In this document: in pieces, positions 48,810 through 57,646 of the stretch
How the letters are laid out: every line of letters begins with the position of its first letter
Numbering within the stretch: position 1 is the first letter of the stretch
Source: Saccharothrix longispora
GTDB taxonomy: Bacteria > Actinomycetota > Actinomycetes > Mycobacteriales > Pseudonocardiaceae
Assembly (NCBI RefSeq): GCF_030852425.1
Contig: NZ_NSDM01000015.1
Location: 94,064 to 158,063, forward strand
Direction of reading: 5' to 3'
Length of the DNA: 64,000 bases
Position numbers and translations under genes: made by a program
The notes under the pieces: model-generated
Told to the model about the DNA's origin: nothing
Seen by the model: the letters and a program-made list of their open reading frames with translations, nothing else
Databases searched by the model: none

Positions 48810-49415
48810 ATGCTCCCCCCGAGTCCCGATCCGCAGGACCCGCCCTTCGGGCCGGGCCCGCGGGGTTGCGCGGGCCTTCGCCCCTCCTACCCGATCCAGG
48901 CCGTCCAGTGGGGTCTCAGCGGCGCGGTCGGCCTCGTGGTCGACCTCGTCACGGGTACCGGGGAGCTGACCGAGCGGTTGGCCGCCGCGGCGCCGGGGGT
49001 CGTCGCGGTGGAGCCGGACGCGGGCAGGCGGGCCGAGTTGGCGCGGCGGCTGCCCCTGGTGACCGTGGTGGAGGGGACGGCGACCGCCGTGCCGCTGCCC
49101 GACACCTCGGTGGACGCGGTGTTCGTCGGGCGGGTGCCGCACGGGTCGGACTTCGAGGTCGTGCTGGACGAGGCCGCCCGCGTCCTGCGGCCGTCGGGGG
49201 CGGTGGTCGTGGTGTGGAACCGCGATGACGCGATCCGAACGGCCACCACCTCGGCCGCCGGCACGGCGGCGGCCGGCGGGCACCGGTGGGGCGTCGACGG
49301 GCCACTGCCGGCGCACCGCCGCTTCGGCCCGTTCGAGCGCAGGTGCTTCGCCGTCGCGGGCGACGCGTCCGGGCGGCCGGTGGTGACGACCGCGGTCCGG
49401 GCGTTCACGCTCTGA
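48810..49415 (+). CDS. Class I SAM-dependent methyltransferase
   Basis: About 201 aa from the ATG at 48810. Core motifs: VVDLVTGTGELTERLAAAAP (motif I), VVAVEPDAGRRAELARRLPL (motif II), DTSVDAVFVGRVPH (motif IV), EAARVLRPSGAVVVVWNRDD (motif V). It resembles the methyltransferase type 11 group. The final residues tail off into FAVAGDASGRPVVTTAVRAF. Its 3' end overlaps the 3' end of the large convergent regulator by 11 bp (49405-49415). Substrate unknown. Confidence 0.8.
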   Translation: MLPPSPDPQDPPFGPGPRGCAGLRPSYPIQAVQWGLSGAVGLVVDLVTGTGELTERLAAAAPGVVAVEPDAGRRAELARRLPLVTVVEGTATAVPLPDTSVDAVFVGRVPHGSDFEVVLDEAARVLRPSGAVVVVWNRDDAIRTATTSAAGTAAAGGHRWGVDGPLPAHRRFGPFERRCFAVAGDASGRPVVTTAVRAFTL

Positions 49416-52400
49416 GCCGCACCCCGTCCGCCCGCGCGGCCGCACGTCGCACGTCCCAGTGCGTGCCCATCCCCCGGTAGAGGTCCGTCGCCTCGCGCAG
49501 GGCGGTCGCCGCCTCCTCCGCGCGGCCCGCGGCGAGGAGGAGGACGGCGTGGTCCTCCGCGGCCTGGGCGTGTTCGAACACGCGCCCGACCGCGCGGTAC
49601 CGGGCGACGACCTCGGCCATCGCGTCGGCGTCCCCGTCGAGCAGTGCCCGGCACCTGCGGGCCGCGGCGTCCGCGCGCGCGGGCCTGGTCTCCCGGGCCG
49701 CCTCGGCTTCGCAGGCCTCCGCGGCCGCGCGGGCGGTCGCCTCGTCACCGCGGTCCAGCGCCAGCCGGACGAGGTCGGGCAGCCACTGGTGGCGCAGCAT
49801 CATCTGCGCGTACCTGGCGTCCAGGATCGTGCCGAGCAGGGCCATGGCCCCGTCGACGTCCCCGCGTCGTGCGCACGCCATCGCGCGGGCGGCCACGAGG
49901 AAGTCGCAGTTCTCCCGGTCGGCGGCCGTGGCCAGCGGCAACGTCAGCCCGGCGCGCAGGTGCCGCTCCAGCGCCTCGTCGTCGTCGCGGTGCGCGGCGA
50001 CGAGCGCGCCCACCCCGTGCAGCAGCAGCACGGGACCGCCCTCGCGCAGCCCGAACCCGGTGAAGGCGGGGTCGTCGAGCACCCCGTCCAACCGCGCCAC
50101 CGCGTCGTCCCACCTCCCGAGCCAGAAGTCGTGCACCGCGCCCGCCACCTGCACCCCCGCCGCGGGCGCGCCCCGCCCGGCGATCTCCGCGGCCAGTCCC
50201 AGGTCCGCCGTGGCGTCGTCGAGCCGGTCGAGGCACTGCAGCGTGAACGAGCGGTTGTCCAGCAGCACCAGACGGAGGTCGGACAGGTCCAGGTCGGTGC
50301 CGACGACGGCCAGCGCCCGGTCCAGGTAGGCCACCGCGGCGGAGTAGTCGCGCCGCACCGCGTCGACCTGCCAGAGCACCTCCAGCGCCTGGCCGATCGA
50401 GAACGGGTCACCGGACGCCTCGCCCAGCGCGACGGCGTCGCGGGCGGTGTCCGCCGCGCGTTCCACCTCGCCGATCCCCGCCCGCTGCACCAGGGCGAGC
50501 AGCGACATCAGCCGTGCCCGCCACACCGGGGGCAGGGCGGGGTCGGCCAAGGCGTCGTCCAGGATCTCCAGGGCCTCCTCCGCCCGCGACGCCCGGTAGG
50601 GCACGTACGCCAGCACCCACCGGGTCTGCGCGGCCAAGTCCTCGTCGTGCAGGAGCGGCAGCGCGCGTCGCGCGCAGGCCTCGGCCTCGGCGTCGCGGCC
50701 GACGCGGAACAGCACGACGGCCAGTCGCGCCGTCAGCACCGCGCCGCGCGCGCGGTCGCCGAAGTCGACGTCCGGGTCGACCTCGCGGCGCAGCAGCTCG
50801 ACGGCGACCAGCGGGGCCCGGTGGGTGAGCAGCGGCGCCACCTCGACCAGCCAGTCCCCCACCCAGGCCGCGGAACCGCCACCGGCGAGGAGCTGCGCGG
50901 CCACGTGCTCCACCGGCGCGCCGGACCCGGCCAGCGCCCGTGCCGCCTGCTGGTGCAGCGCGACCCGCAGCGCCAGCGGCGTGCCCTCGTAGAGCGCCTG
51001 CCGGATCACCGGGTGCCGGAACGCCCACCGCCGCCCCGCTGCGCGCAGCACACCGGCCGTGACCGCCTCGTCCAGTGGCGCGGCCAGTTCGCCGGCGGGC
51101 CTGCCCAGCACGGCGGCCAGGTCGTCCGCGGCGAACTCGCCGCCGATCAGGGCAGCCCAGCGCAGCACCTCGCGGGTCGCGTCGGCCAGGTAGTGCAGGC
51201 GGTTGGTGACCGCCGAGACCAGTGACCGCGGCACCCGGTCGAACGACCCGGAGGGCACGTCGGCGGTGTCCTGCCCCAGTCGCACGACCTTGTCGCGCAC
51301 CAGCGCGTCGGCGATCTCGCGCACGTACAGCGGGTTGCCGGCGGCGCGTTCGGCGACCCGGCGCAGTCCCGGACCGGGCCGCGCGCCGACCAGCCGGGCG
51401 ATCATCCCGGCCACGGCGTGCTCGTCCAGCGGCGTCAGCTCCACCACCGCGCCACCCGGGGTCCCGACGTCGCGCCGCAGCCGGTGCACGTCCTCCCGGT
51501 GCGGCAGCGGCCGGGCCGCGCCGACCAGCAGCAGCGGCAGTCGCGCGGTCAACGGGCACAGCCGGTGCCAGAGCGCGACGCTGGCGTCGTCGGCCCACTG
51601 CACGTCGTCCAGGGCGAGCACGACCGGGCCGTCCTCGCAGAGGTCGGCGACCAGGGAGACCATGTCGTCGATCGCGCCGGCGACCGGGTCCCCCGAGCCC
51701 GGGACCTGCCGGTGCGGCCGGGTGCCCCGCAGCGCCGTCCAGATCGCCGCTCGTCGCGGTTCGGCCGAGCGCGCGGTGACGTCCAGGCAGTCCAGGGCCG
51801 CACCGAGCGGGAACCGCCGGTCGAGCTCCTCGGCCACGGCGTGGGCGATCCGGCACCCGAGTTCCCCGGCACGCGCCAGGGTGGCGGTGAGCAGGGCCGA
51901 CTTGCCGATGCCCATCTCGCCCTCGATCCACAGCCGCCCGCCGTGACCGCTCGCGAGCCGCCGGACGACGCCGTCGACCACCGCCAGCTCCGCCGAGCGG
52001 CCCGCGAGCGCCGGCGGCGCGAAGCGCGTCGCGGTGGGGCCGGCGGCGACCGGGTTGGTGGGCGCGGCGGCGGGGGTCTCGGCGGTGGGGGTCTCGGGGC
52101 CGGGCGTGACCGCTGGGCGGCGTGGCGCGACGGTGTCGGCGAGCACCTCGTCGCGCAGCCGGCGCAGTCCGGCACCGGGTTCGATGCCCTGTTCGTCGAG
52201 CAGGAGGCGGCGGACGTCGTGGTAGACGTCCAGGGCTTCGGCGTTGCGACCGCCGGCCCGCAGCACCCTCATCAGCAGCTCGCGCGGGCGCTCGCGCAGC
52301 GGGTGCTCCGCGACCAGCGCCCCGAGTCGGTCGGCCAGCCCGGCGTGGTCGCCGATCGCGAGCCCCGCCTCCGCGAGCAGCTCGACGGTGGCGGCGCGCA

Positions 52401-52899
52401 GTTCCCCCAACCGCGACCGCCGGGCGAGCACCAGCGGACCGGATAAGCCGGACATCACCTCGCCGCGCCACAGGTCCAGGGCCGCGGTCGCGGTGTGCAG
52501 CGCCCCGCCGGCGTCGGCTGCCGCGAACCTGCCGCGCGCCAGCTCGGCCAGCCTGGTGAACTCCACGGCGTCCACGGCGGCCGGGTCGACGTGCAGGCGG
52601 TAACCGGAGCCGGTCGAGGTCAGCAACCGCCAGGGCGCGTTCCGGTCACGTCCCGGCTCCAGCGCCTTGCGCAACGCCGAGATGTGGGTGTGCAGGTTGC
52701 CCACGGCGTTCGCCGGCGCGGCCTCTCCCCACACACCCCCGACCAGTTCGTCGCGCGGGACCACCACGTCGGGGCGGGAGGCGAGCACCGCGAACACCGT
52801 GCGCGGCCGGGACGAGCCGAGGTCCACGGCGAGCTGCCCCACCCACGCCCTCACCGGGCCGAGCAGCTCGACGCGCACCGCGTCCTCCGGACCGGTCAT
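49405..52899 (-). CDS. Large SARP/BTAD transcriptional regulator with ATPase
   Basis: 1,164 aa from the ATG at 52899. N-terminal OmpR-type winged helix about 8-95 (VELLGPVRAWVGQLAVDLGS, ASRPDVVVPRDELVGGVWGE), BTAD about 105-250 (EAGLAIGDHAGLADRLGALV, LLLDEQGIEPGAGLRRLRDE), then an AfsR-like ATPase with Walker A in EGEMGIGKSALLTAT (Lys about 331) and Walker B-like PVVLALDDVQWADD. The C-terminal 600 residues are helical TPR-like repeats. It is the AfsR/SARP-type activator layout, with no receiver or LuxR domain. Its 3' end overlaps the methyltransferase by 11 bp. A second protein of the same architecture lies at 59.3-62.7 kb. Both are candidates for cluster control. Confidence 0.9.
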   Translation of the reverse strand: MTGPEDAVRVELLGPVRAWVGQLAVDLGSSRPRTVFAVLASRPDVVVPRDELVGGVWGEAAPANAVGNLHTHISALRKALEPGRDRNAPWRLLTSTGSGYRLHVDPAAVDAVEFTRLAELARGRFAAADAGGALHTATAALDLWRGEVMSGLSGPLVLARRSRLGELRAATVELLAEAGLAIGDHAGLADRLGALVAEHPLRERPRELLMRVLRAGGRNAEALDVYHDVRRLLLDEQGIEPGAGLRRLRDEVLADTVAPRRPAVTPGPETPTAETPAAAPTNPVAAGPTATRFAPPALAGRSAELAVVDGVVRRLASGHGGRLWIEGEMGIGKSALLTATLARAGELGCRIAHAVAEELDRRFPLGAALDCLDVTARSAEPRRAAIWTALRGTRPHRQVPGSGDPVAGAIDDMVSLVADLCEDGPVVLALDDVQWADDASVALWHRLCPLTARLPLLLVGAARPLPHREDVHRLRRDVGTPGGAVVELTPLDEHAVAGMIARLVGARPGPGLRRVAERAAGNPLYVREIADALVRDKVVRLGQDTADVPSGSFDRVPRSLVSAVTNRLHYLADATREVLRWAALIGGEFAADDLAAVLGRPAGELAAPLDEAVTAGVLRAAGRRWAFRHPVIRQALYEGTPLALRVALHQQAARALAGSGAPVEHVAAQLLAGGGSAAWVGDWLVEVAPLLTHRAPLVAVELLRREVDPDVDFGDRARGAVLTARLAVVLFRVGRDAEAEACARRALPLLHDEDLAAQTRWVLAYVPYRASRAEEALEILDDALADPALPPVWRARLMSLLALVQRAGIGEVERAADTARDAVALGEASGDPFSIGQALEVLWQVDAVRRDYSAAVAYLDRALAVVGTDLDLSDLRLVLLDNRSFTLQCLDRLDDATADLGLAAEIAGRGAPAAGVQVAGAVHDFWLGRWDDAVARLDGVLDDPAFTGFGLREGGPVLLLHGVGALVAAHRDDDEALERHLRAGLTLPLATAADRENCDFLVAARAMACARRGDVDGAMALLGTILDARYAQMMLRHQWLPDLVRLALDRGDEATARAAAEACEAEAARETRPARADAAARRCRALLDGDADAMAEVVARYRAVGRVFEHAQAAEDHAVLLLAAGRAEEAATALREATDLYRGMGTHWDVRRAAARADGVRLRA

Positions 52900-53021
52900 G
52901 TGCCGCCGCCTCCCCCGCGTCTCGTTTCGCCGAGAGCAGGACGGTAGCGGAAAGCGCGTCCCGCAACGACCCCGCGACGGTGCTTCGACGCCTGGAGCAC
53001 CCGTCGCGCTCCGGTCGCGGG

Positions 53022-54263
53022 CTACGTCGGCACCGACGCGCGCAGGCCGCCTCGTCCGCGGCCGGTCAGCTCCTCCAGCACCGCGCGCCCCCTCCGGCTG
53101 GGCACGCCGAGGACGGACAACCGGACGCGCCGCAGCGCCGAGGGGGCGAAGTCGTCGAGCAGGTCCGACACGAGTGGCCAGACGTCGTCGGGCAACGACT
53201 CGCCCGGGTCGCCGACGGCGATGACCTTCACGGCGGGGTTCACCGACCGGCCGACGGGGACGGGGTGCCACGGTCGGCTGACCTGGCGCAGCCACAGGCC
53301 GCTGCGCATCACGACGAGCAGCCACCTGTCGGTCACCCGGAACGCGCCGGGCAGGTACGGGGCGAGGTCGGGGCGCGGGGCGCGCCACCGGCGCGGCACG
53401 GCGGTGGTGGCGCCGGTCAGGCAGTGGATCTCCTGGAGGTAGGGGGTCCAGGTGGCGGCTCCCGAGAGGTCGTGGAACACGAACTCGATCCCGTTCTCCC
53501 GCACGACGGGCGTGCCGTCCACCACGGTGACGCCGCTGCCCAGGAACTCCGCCGTGTCGCACCCCAGCGCCACCACGTCCTGACCGGTCCCGCAGGCCAG
53601 CCGCGCGGTCGCGCGCGCCTTCTCCGGGATGCTCCCCAGGTAGGAGGCGACGTCCGCGGCGCGCACGTGCGGGCCGCCGGGCACCCCCGCGATGACGGTG
53701 AGGTGGTCCGGGTCGGCGGGCACGACGCGCCACCGGGTGTCGAGCGCGGTGGTCGCGGGCCGCAGCAGCACCCCGCCCGGCAGGTGCTGGGTGGCCAGCA
53801 GGCCGTGGACCGTCGGCAGCTCCTCGGGGACGGCCGCTTGCCAGCTCGGCACGGGGTGCCGGGCACCCAGGAGGACGGCGGGGACGCCGGGGGCGCACCG
53901 CCACCACGTGCCCGCCGAGCCCTCGTCCGCGCCGTGGACGAACAACGTCGCACCGGCCACCGTCACCCGCCCGGACGGCACCAGCAGTTCCGCACCGGTC
54001 CGGTCGGCCAACCGCCGCCACCAGCCGGGGTCGACGCGCGGGAGGTCGCGGCCCACCACCCGGAAGGTCCGGGTGCCCTCGTCCACGGCGGCGGTCACGG
54101 CGCTCGCCAGCCGGCCGAACAGCGCGGCGTCGGGCACACCTGCGGCATCGACGACGATCGGCGCGGGAGTGGCGGGAAGCGCGGCGGCCAGCGCGCGCAG
54201 GGCGGGGTCGTCCGTCCCGGCCGCGTGGACGACCAGGGCCGCGCCGACCCGTTCCACCACCAC
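53022..54263 (-). CDS. Hypothetical protein, about 413 aa
   Basis: The frame extends upstream but the credible start is one of three consecutive GTG codons (54263, 54260, 54257). There is no signal peptide. The protein is a globular alpha/beta type: AALVVHAAGTDDPALRALAA, VVGRDLPRVDPGWWRRLADR, AVPEELPTVHGLLATQHLPG, WTPYLQEIHCLTGATTAVPR, and a C-terminal RLSVLGVPSRRGRAVLEELT. I recognise no domain. It sits upstream of the SARP regulator on the same strand, 122 bp apart. It may be one of the large uncharacterised actinomycete proteins found near AfsR-type regulators. Confidence 0.65.
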   Translation of the reverse strand: MVVERVGAALVVHAAGTDDPALRALAAALPATPAPIVVDAAGVPDAALFGRLASAVTAAVDEGTRTFRVVGRDLPRVDPGWWRRLADRTGAELLVPSGRVTVAGATLFVHGADEGSAGTWWRCAPGVPAVLLGARHPVPSWQAAVPEELPTVHGLLATQHLPGGVLLRPATTALDTRWRVVPADPDHLTVIAGVPGGPHVRAADVASYLGSIPEKARATARLACGTGQDVVALGCDTAEFLGSGVTVVDGTPVVRENGIEFVFHDLSGAATWTPYLQEIHCLTGATTAVPRRWRAPRPDLAPYLPGAFRVTDRWLLVVMRSGLWLRQVSRPWHPVPVGRSVNPAVKVIAVGDPGESLPDDVWPLVSDLLDDFAPSALRRVRLSVLGVPSRRGRAVLEELTGRGRGGLRASVPT

Positions 54264-54725
54264 CTCGTCACCGTGCGACGTGCGGTGGTCACCCCGTCGG
54301 CTCGTGGCGGGCGGCCCGGCGGTGCGCTGTTCGCGGCGGGGTGGCGTCACGCGGCACCCGCACCGGCGCACCGGGTCACGCGGGCGACAGGCGCCGGTGA
54401 TCGACCGGTGTCCGAGCGCGCGGCGACCACGTGGGGCATGTGTTCTCCTTCGCAGGTGGCGGTCCACGGCTCCGCGACACGGTGGTGCGGGGCGTTCGAA
54501 CTCCGCGCCGAGGGTAGGTCGTCGCCGTCGGGGGGCGGGAGTGCCCGCTGCCGGCTGTGCCCGACAATCGTCCGGGTCTGCCCCAAGTGCCCCTCCGGCG
54601 CGGGCAGGGTGGAGCGGCGGGCGTGGCGCCTGCGGACGTGCCCTGCGAAGATCGGCCTGTTCGACCGGCCGGCCCGCCGTGCCTCCGCCGAGATCCTGTC
54701 CCGCCACCGACCGGAGTGACCAGGT
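54264..54725. other. Divergent intergenic region, no gene seen
   Basis: About 460 bp between the reverse hypothetical gene and the forward CAP gene. Open frames are Arg/Pro-rich antisense-like translations. No inverted repeat or promoter element could be assigned. Confidence 0.4.
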
Positions 54726-55139
54726 ATGCGAGAGCCGGCCCGCAAGGCGTTGGAGGACCGGGTGGTGTCCCTGGTCAACGTCGAGCGGTCCCGTCGAGGG
54801 CTGGCGGTGCTGGGGGCCGACGAACGGCTGCGCCGCTCGGCCAGGCGGCACAGCACCGACATGGCGCGATGTCGGACGCTGGCGCACCGACTGCCGGGTG
54901 AGCCCGACCCCTTCGAGCGGATGCTCGCCGAGGGCTTCGAGCAGCCCGGCGGCGAGAACGTCGCCTTCGGGCAGGAGACGGCCGTGCGGGTGGCGGAGGC
55001 GTGGATGCGCAGCGCGCCGCACCGCGCCAACGTCCTGCACCCCGGGTTCACCAGGATCGGTGTCGGCTTGTGGGTCGACGCCACCGGGCACTGGTGGACG
55101 CAGAACTTCGGCTACGACGGCGATCCGGTCGACCGGTGA
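54726..55139 (+). CDS. CAP-domain (SCP/PR-1-like) protein lacking a signal peptide
   Basis: 137 aa. CAP motifs: LVNVERSRRGLAVLGADERL, RRSARRHSTDMARCRTLAHR, GGENVAFGQETAVRVAEAWM and SAPHRANVLHPGFTRIGVGL, WVDATGHWWTQNFGY. Two His and two Glu of the CAP cleft can be placed (HRL, GEN, HRAN). Most bacterial CAP proteins are secreted; here the first residues (MREPARKALEDRVVSLVN) are charged and no N-terminal hydrophobic stretch is visible. Either the protein is cytoplasmic, or the true start lies elsewhere. Confidence 0.85.
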   Translation: MREPARKALEDRVVSLVNVERSRRGLAVLGADERLRRSARRHSTDMARCRTLAHRLPGEPDPFERMLAEGFEQPGGENVAFGQETAVRVAEAWMRSAPHRANVLHPGFTRIGVGLWVDATGHWWTQNFGYDGDPVDR

Positions 55140-55226
55140 GCGCGCCGCCTCCGGGTGGGCGGCGTCGGGCGTCGCGGGCGGTGGTCCGCGGCTGCGGCGG
55201 CACCCGTCCGGCGCGTTCCTCGCGGC

Positions 55227-56117
55227 CTACCTCCGGCGCAGGCGGCGGCGTTCCACGGCGATGGCCAGGGTGTCCAGGAGCGACACCGTGTCCGGCAGGC
55301 CCAGGCACGGTCCGGAGGTGCTGATCCCGTACCCGACCGGCGTGCTCTGCCTGCCGGCGTGGAGGAAGGACCCGATGACGGTGCCGACCACGCCCCGTTG
55401 CCCGGCGGCGACCTGCCGGGCGACGGAGACCGCCACACCACGCTGCCGGAGCAGGTCGTCGACTCCGGGTACGGCGAGCACCAGGCGCGGGGGGAGGCCG
55501 GCGGTTCGCAGTCGGATCAGCGCGTCGGTGGTGGACGCCGGGTCGTGCTCCGGCCGGTAGGGTCCGCCGCGCAGCACGAGGTGGGCAGCCGGGTGCGCGA
55601 CGGGGAAGCGGGAGAGGCGGGTCCGGTGCGCGTTGGCGTCGAGGATGGCCGCCACGGCGACGTCCACGTCGCAGCCGGCGACGTTCTCGCAGCCGACAGG
55701 CACGGGCACCCTGGCCGCCCACCGCCAGTGGAGGGGGTCGGTCGCGGGCCGGGCGGTGACGAGTCCGTAGGCGACGAGGTCGGCGACGTGCAGCGCGGTG
55801 GCGGGCCGGGCGCAGCGGATGGCCTGGGGCAGGCCGGTGCCCAGTGCGCCGAGCAGGAACCGGCGACCGTGGTCCGCGTCGGCCGTCTCGGGGTAGGCGC
55901 ACAGCACGACCAGCAACTGACCGCGGTAGGGGATCGCGGCCTCCGCGAGCTGCCGGGCGTAGTCCAGTGCCGCGGCGGTGTCGCGCGCCGGCCCGGGGCC
56001 CGCGACCACGAGCAGCCGGTCGTCCGCACCGTCGAGCACCCGGCGCACGGCCACGCGCTGGCGGTGCACCAGGGCGGCGATCCGCGGTGTCGGCGAGTCC
56101 GTCGTGGACGGGTGCAC
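55227..56117 (-). CDS. DAHP synthase-like (class I, AroG-type) probable pseudoenzyme
   Basis: About 296 aa from the GTG at 56117, eight bases after GAGGGAG. Fold landmarks of AroG-type DAHP synthase are visible: RRVLDGADDRLLVVAGPGPA, LDYARQLAEAAIPYRGQLLV, ATALHVADLVAYGLVTARPA, VPVGCENVAGCDVDVAVAAI, AAHLVLRGGPYRPEHD, RQVAAGQRGVVGTVIGSFLH and PVGYGISTSGPCLGLPDTV. The catalytic set is lost: GPCS with metal-Cys61 is GPGP, KPRTT is YPETA, VGFKNG is VGCEN, DFSHANS is VPGVDD, ESH (Glu302) is GSF, and the Asp326 position is Ser. Two phosphate-binding Arg (ARPAT, LRGG) remain. It should not make DAHP; binding, sensing or a new reaction is possible. It is not a recent pseudogene because the frame is intact. 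Confidence 0.8.
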   Translation of the reverse strand: MHPSTTDSPTPRIAALVHRQRVAVRRVLDGADDRLLVVAGPGPARDTAAALDYARQLAEAAIPYRGQLLVVLCAYPETADADHGRRFLLGALGTGLPQAIRCARPATALHVADLVAYGLVTARPATDPLHWRWAARVPVPVGCENVAGCDVDVAVAAILDANAHRTRLSRFPVAHPAAHLVLRGGPYRPEHDPASTTDALIRLRTAGLPPRLVLAVPGVDDLLRQRGVAVSVARQVAAGQRGVVGTVIGSFLHAGRQSTPVGYGISTSGPCLGLPDTVSLLDTLAIAVERRRLRRR

Positions 56118-56221
56118 GGCGTTCACTCCCTCGTGGATCGGAGCGGTGCCGGGGAGCGGTGCCCTCCGGCGCGGGTGCCACCGCATCGGGGACACCGCTC
56201 ACTGTCGACGCGGGGCAGGGC

Positions 56222-56495
56222 TCAGCAGGGGAGCTTGCCGTAGCCGAAGGTGTTGAAGGAGCCCCGGGTCCGCACGACCCTCCGGCCGGAGGTGTGGGTC
56301 GAGTCCAGGGTGGTGCCGAACACCGCCCCGCTGCTCCGGTGCGAGATCCGCAGGTGGAAACAGGTGCCGGCCTTGACCGTCGCCCTGGTGCGCGCCCCCG
56401 GGGGGATCACGGAGGTGGTGAGCGGGGTTCCGGTGGACCCCGCGCTCACTCGCGAACGCCAGGGCGGCGGCGAGTGACGTGATGCGCTCGAACAC
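56222..56495 (-). pseudogene. Small secreted protein with a one-base frameshift
   Basis: A GTG at 56495 with GGAGGAG seven bases upstream starts a signal-peptide-like frame (MFERITSLAAALAFA). After about 15 codons the protein-like signal moves to the other frame: VSAGSTGTPLTTSVIPPGAR, TRATVKAGTCFHLRISHRSS, GAVFGTTLDSTHTSGRRVVR and TRGSFNTFGYGKLPC, ending at 56222. Removing one A near 56452 would join them to a secreted protein of about 90 residues with one Cys pair. Either the gene is freshly inactivated or the base is a sequencing error. Confidence 0.55.
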
Positions 56496-56657
56496 CGGAG
56501 AACTCCTCCGCGCGATGGGAACTGTTGCGCCACCACCTTCTCCTGGTGATCGGTGGTGGACAACGCCCACCGCCCGCCGCTGCGCGGAAGGCGAGCGGAC
56601 TTGCCCGATCGGGACCGGGCACCCCTCCACCGAGGTGGCGGGGTGCCCCTGAGCCAG

Positions 56658-56708
56658 GGACCACAACGCCCCGGCAGTCCGAAGGGGACCGCCGGGGCGT
56701 TGTGGTCC
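56658..56708. terminator. 18-bp perfect stem-loop
   Basis: GGACCACAACGCCCCGGC (56658-56675) and its exact complement (56691-56708) flank a 15-nt loop. The hairpin lies downstream of the reverse-strand sugar isomerase gene, 93 bp after its stop, as its terminator. The 305-bp gap around it holds no gene. Confidence 0.8.
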
Positions 56709-56800
56709 GGGTTCCGGGAACCGGTTCGACAGGGGAACGTGCGGCAGGTGGAGGAGTGGGAGGAGGGTCGGGTCGCCCGATGGGTCCCGGCCCCTCCTGG

Positions 56801-57646
56801 TCACTCGATCAGCTTGTCGCCCAGGGTCTTGCGCAGGAACTCGAGGCTGCGCTCGGCCTCGTCGACCCGACCGCACTCCACGCTGAGGAAGATCTCGCGG
56901 TCGAGGGGTTCCAGGACCTCGAACACCCGCTCCCAGTCGACCATGCCCTCGCCGAGCGCGCAGCCCACCGGGGTACCGGTGACCAGGCCGCGCTCGTCGG
57001 CGCTGTGCCGCTCGCTGATGTCCTTGGCGTGCATGTGGACCACGCGGTCCTTGACCCGGTCCAGGCCCTCGTAGAGGTCCTCCAGCGCGGCCAGGTAGAA
57101 GTTGCCCGTGTCGAAGTTGACGTTGATCCACGGCGAGGGCGCCAGGTCGGCGATCCTCAGCAGCCCTTCCGAGGTGCAGCTGAAGGTGCCGTGCGGCTCG
57201 ATGCACACGTTCACCCCGTGCCGCTCGGCGACGAAGCGCGCCTTGGTGAGGGTGTAGCGCATCATCTGCCAGGCGGTCTCGTCGTCCATCCAGTCCGGCT
57301 TGATCATGTCGTCGGTGTTGACGAACTTCGCCCCGCAGGCGTCGGCGAACACGATCGCCCTGGTCAGCCTGGGCACCGCCGCCTCCGGCTTCATCAGGGG
57401 GCTGTGGCCGCTGATGCCGGACACGCGGACACCGGCGCGGTCGCAGATCTCCTTCATCAGCAGCGGGTCCTCCTCCATGGAGAAGGAGTGGAAGAAGTCG
57501 ACCTCGCTGAGCAGGTCCCACCCGGTGTGGACCATCGGCTCCACGTACCGGTAGCCCAGTTCGGCCGCCTTCTCGACGCCCCACTGGAATCCCTTGGCGG
57601 CGTCCTTGATGTACTCCATGTTCAGCGTGGCGCGGTACTTAGCCAT
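56801..57646 (-). CDS. Sugar phosphate isomerase/epimerase (TIM barrel, AP-endonuclease-2 type)
   Basis: 281 aa. Its ATG (57646) overlaps the preceding epimerase stop by 8 nt. It is a DTE/xylose-isomerase-like TIM barrel: LGYRYVEPMVHTGWDLLSEV, the metal-site residues Glu in VNVCIEPHGT, Asp in INVNFDTGNFYL, His in VVHMHAKDISE and Glu in IFLSVECGRVDEAE. Such enzymes interconvert ketoses, epimerise sugars or cyclitols, or dehydrate inosose. The neighbouring NAD-dependent epimerase suggests a shared sugar- or cyclitol-modifying task. Tailoring-sugar supply for the cluster is possible but distant (11 kb). Confidence 0.85.
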   Translation of the reverse strand: MAKYRATLNMEYIKDAAKGFQWGVEKAAELGYRYVEPMVHTGWDLLSEVDFFHSFSMEEDPLLMKEICDRAGVRVSGISGHSPLMKPEAAVPRLTRAIVFADACGAKFVNTDDMIKPDWMDDETAWQMMRYTLTKARFVAERHGVNVCIEPHGTFSCTSEGLLRIADLAPSPWINVNFDTGNFYLAALEDLYEGLDRVKDRVVHMHAKDISERHSADERGLVTGTPVGCALGEGMVDWERVFEVLEPLDREIFLSVECGRVDEAERSLEFLRKTLGDKLIE

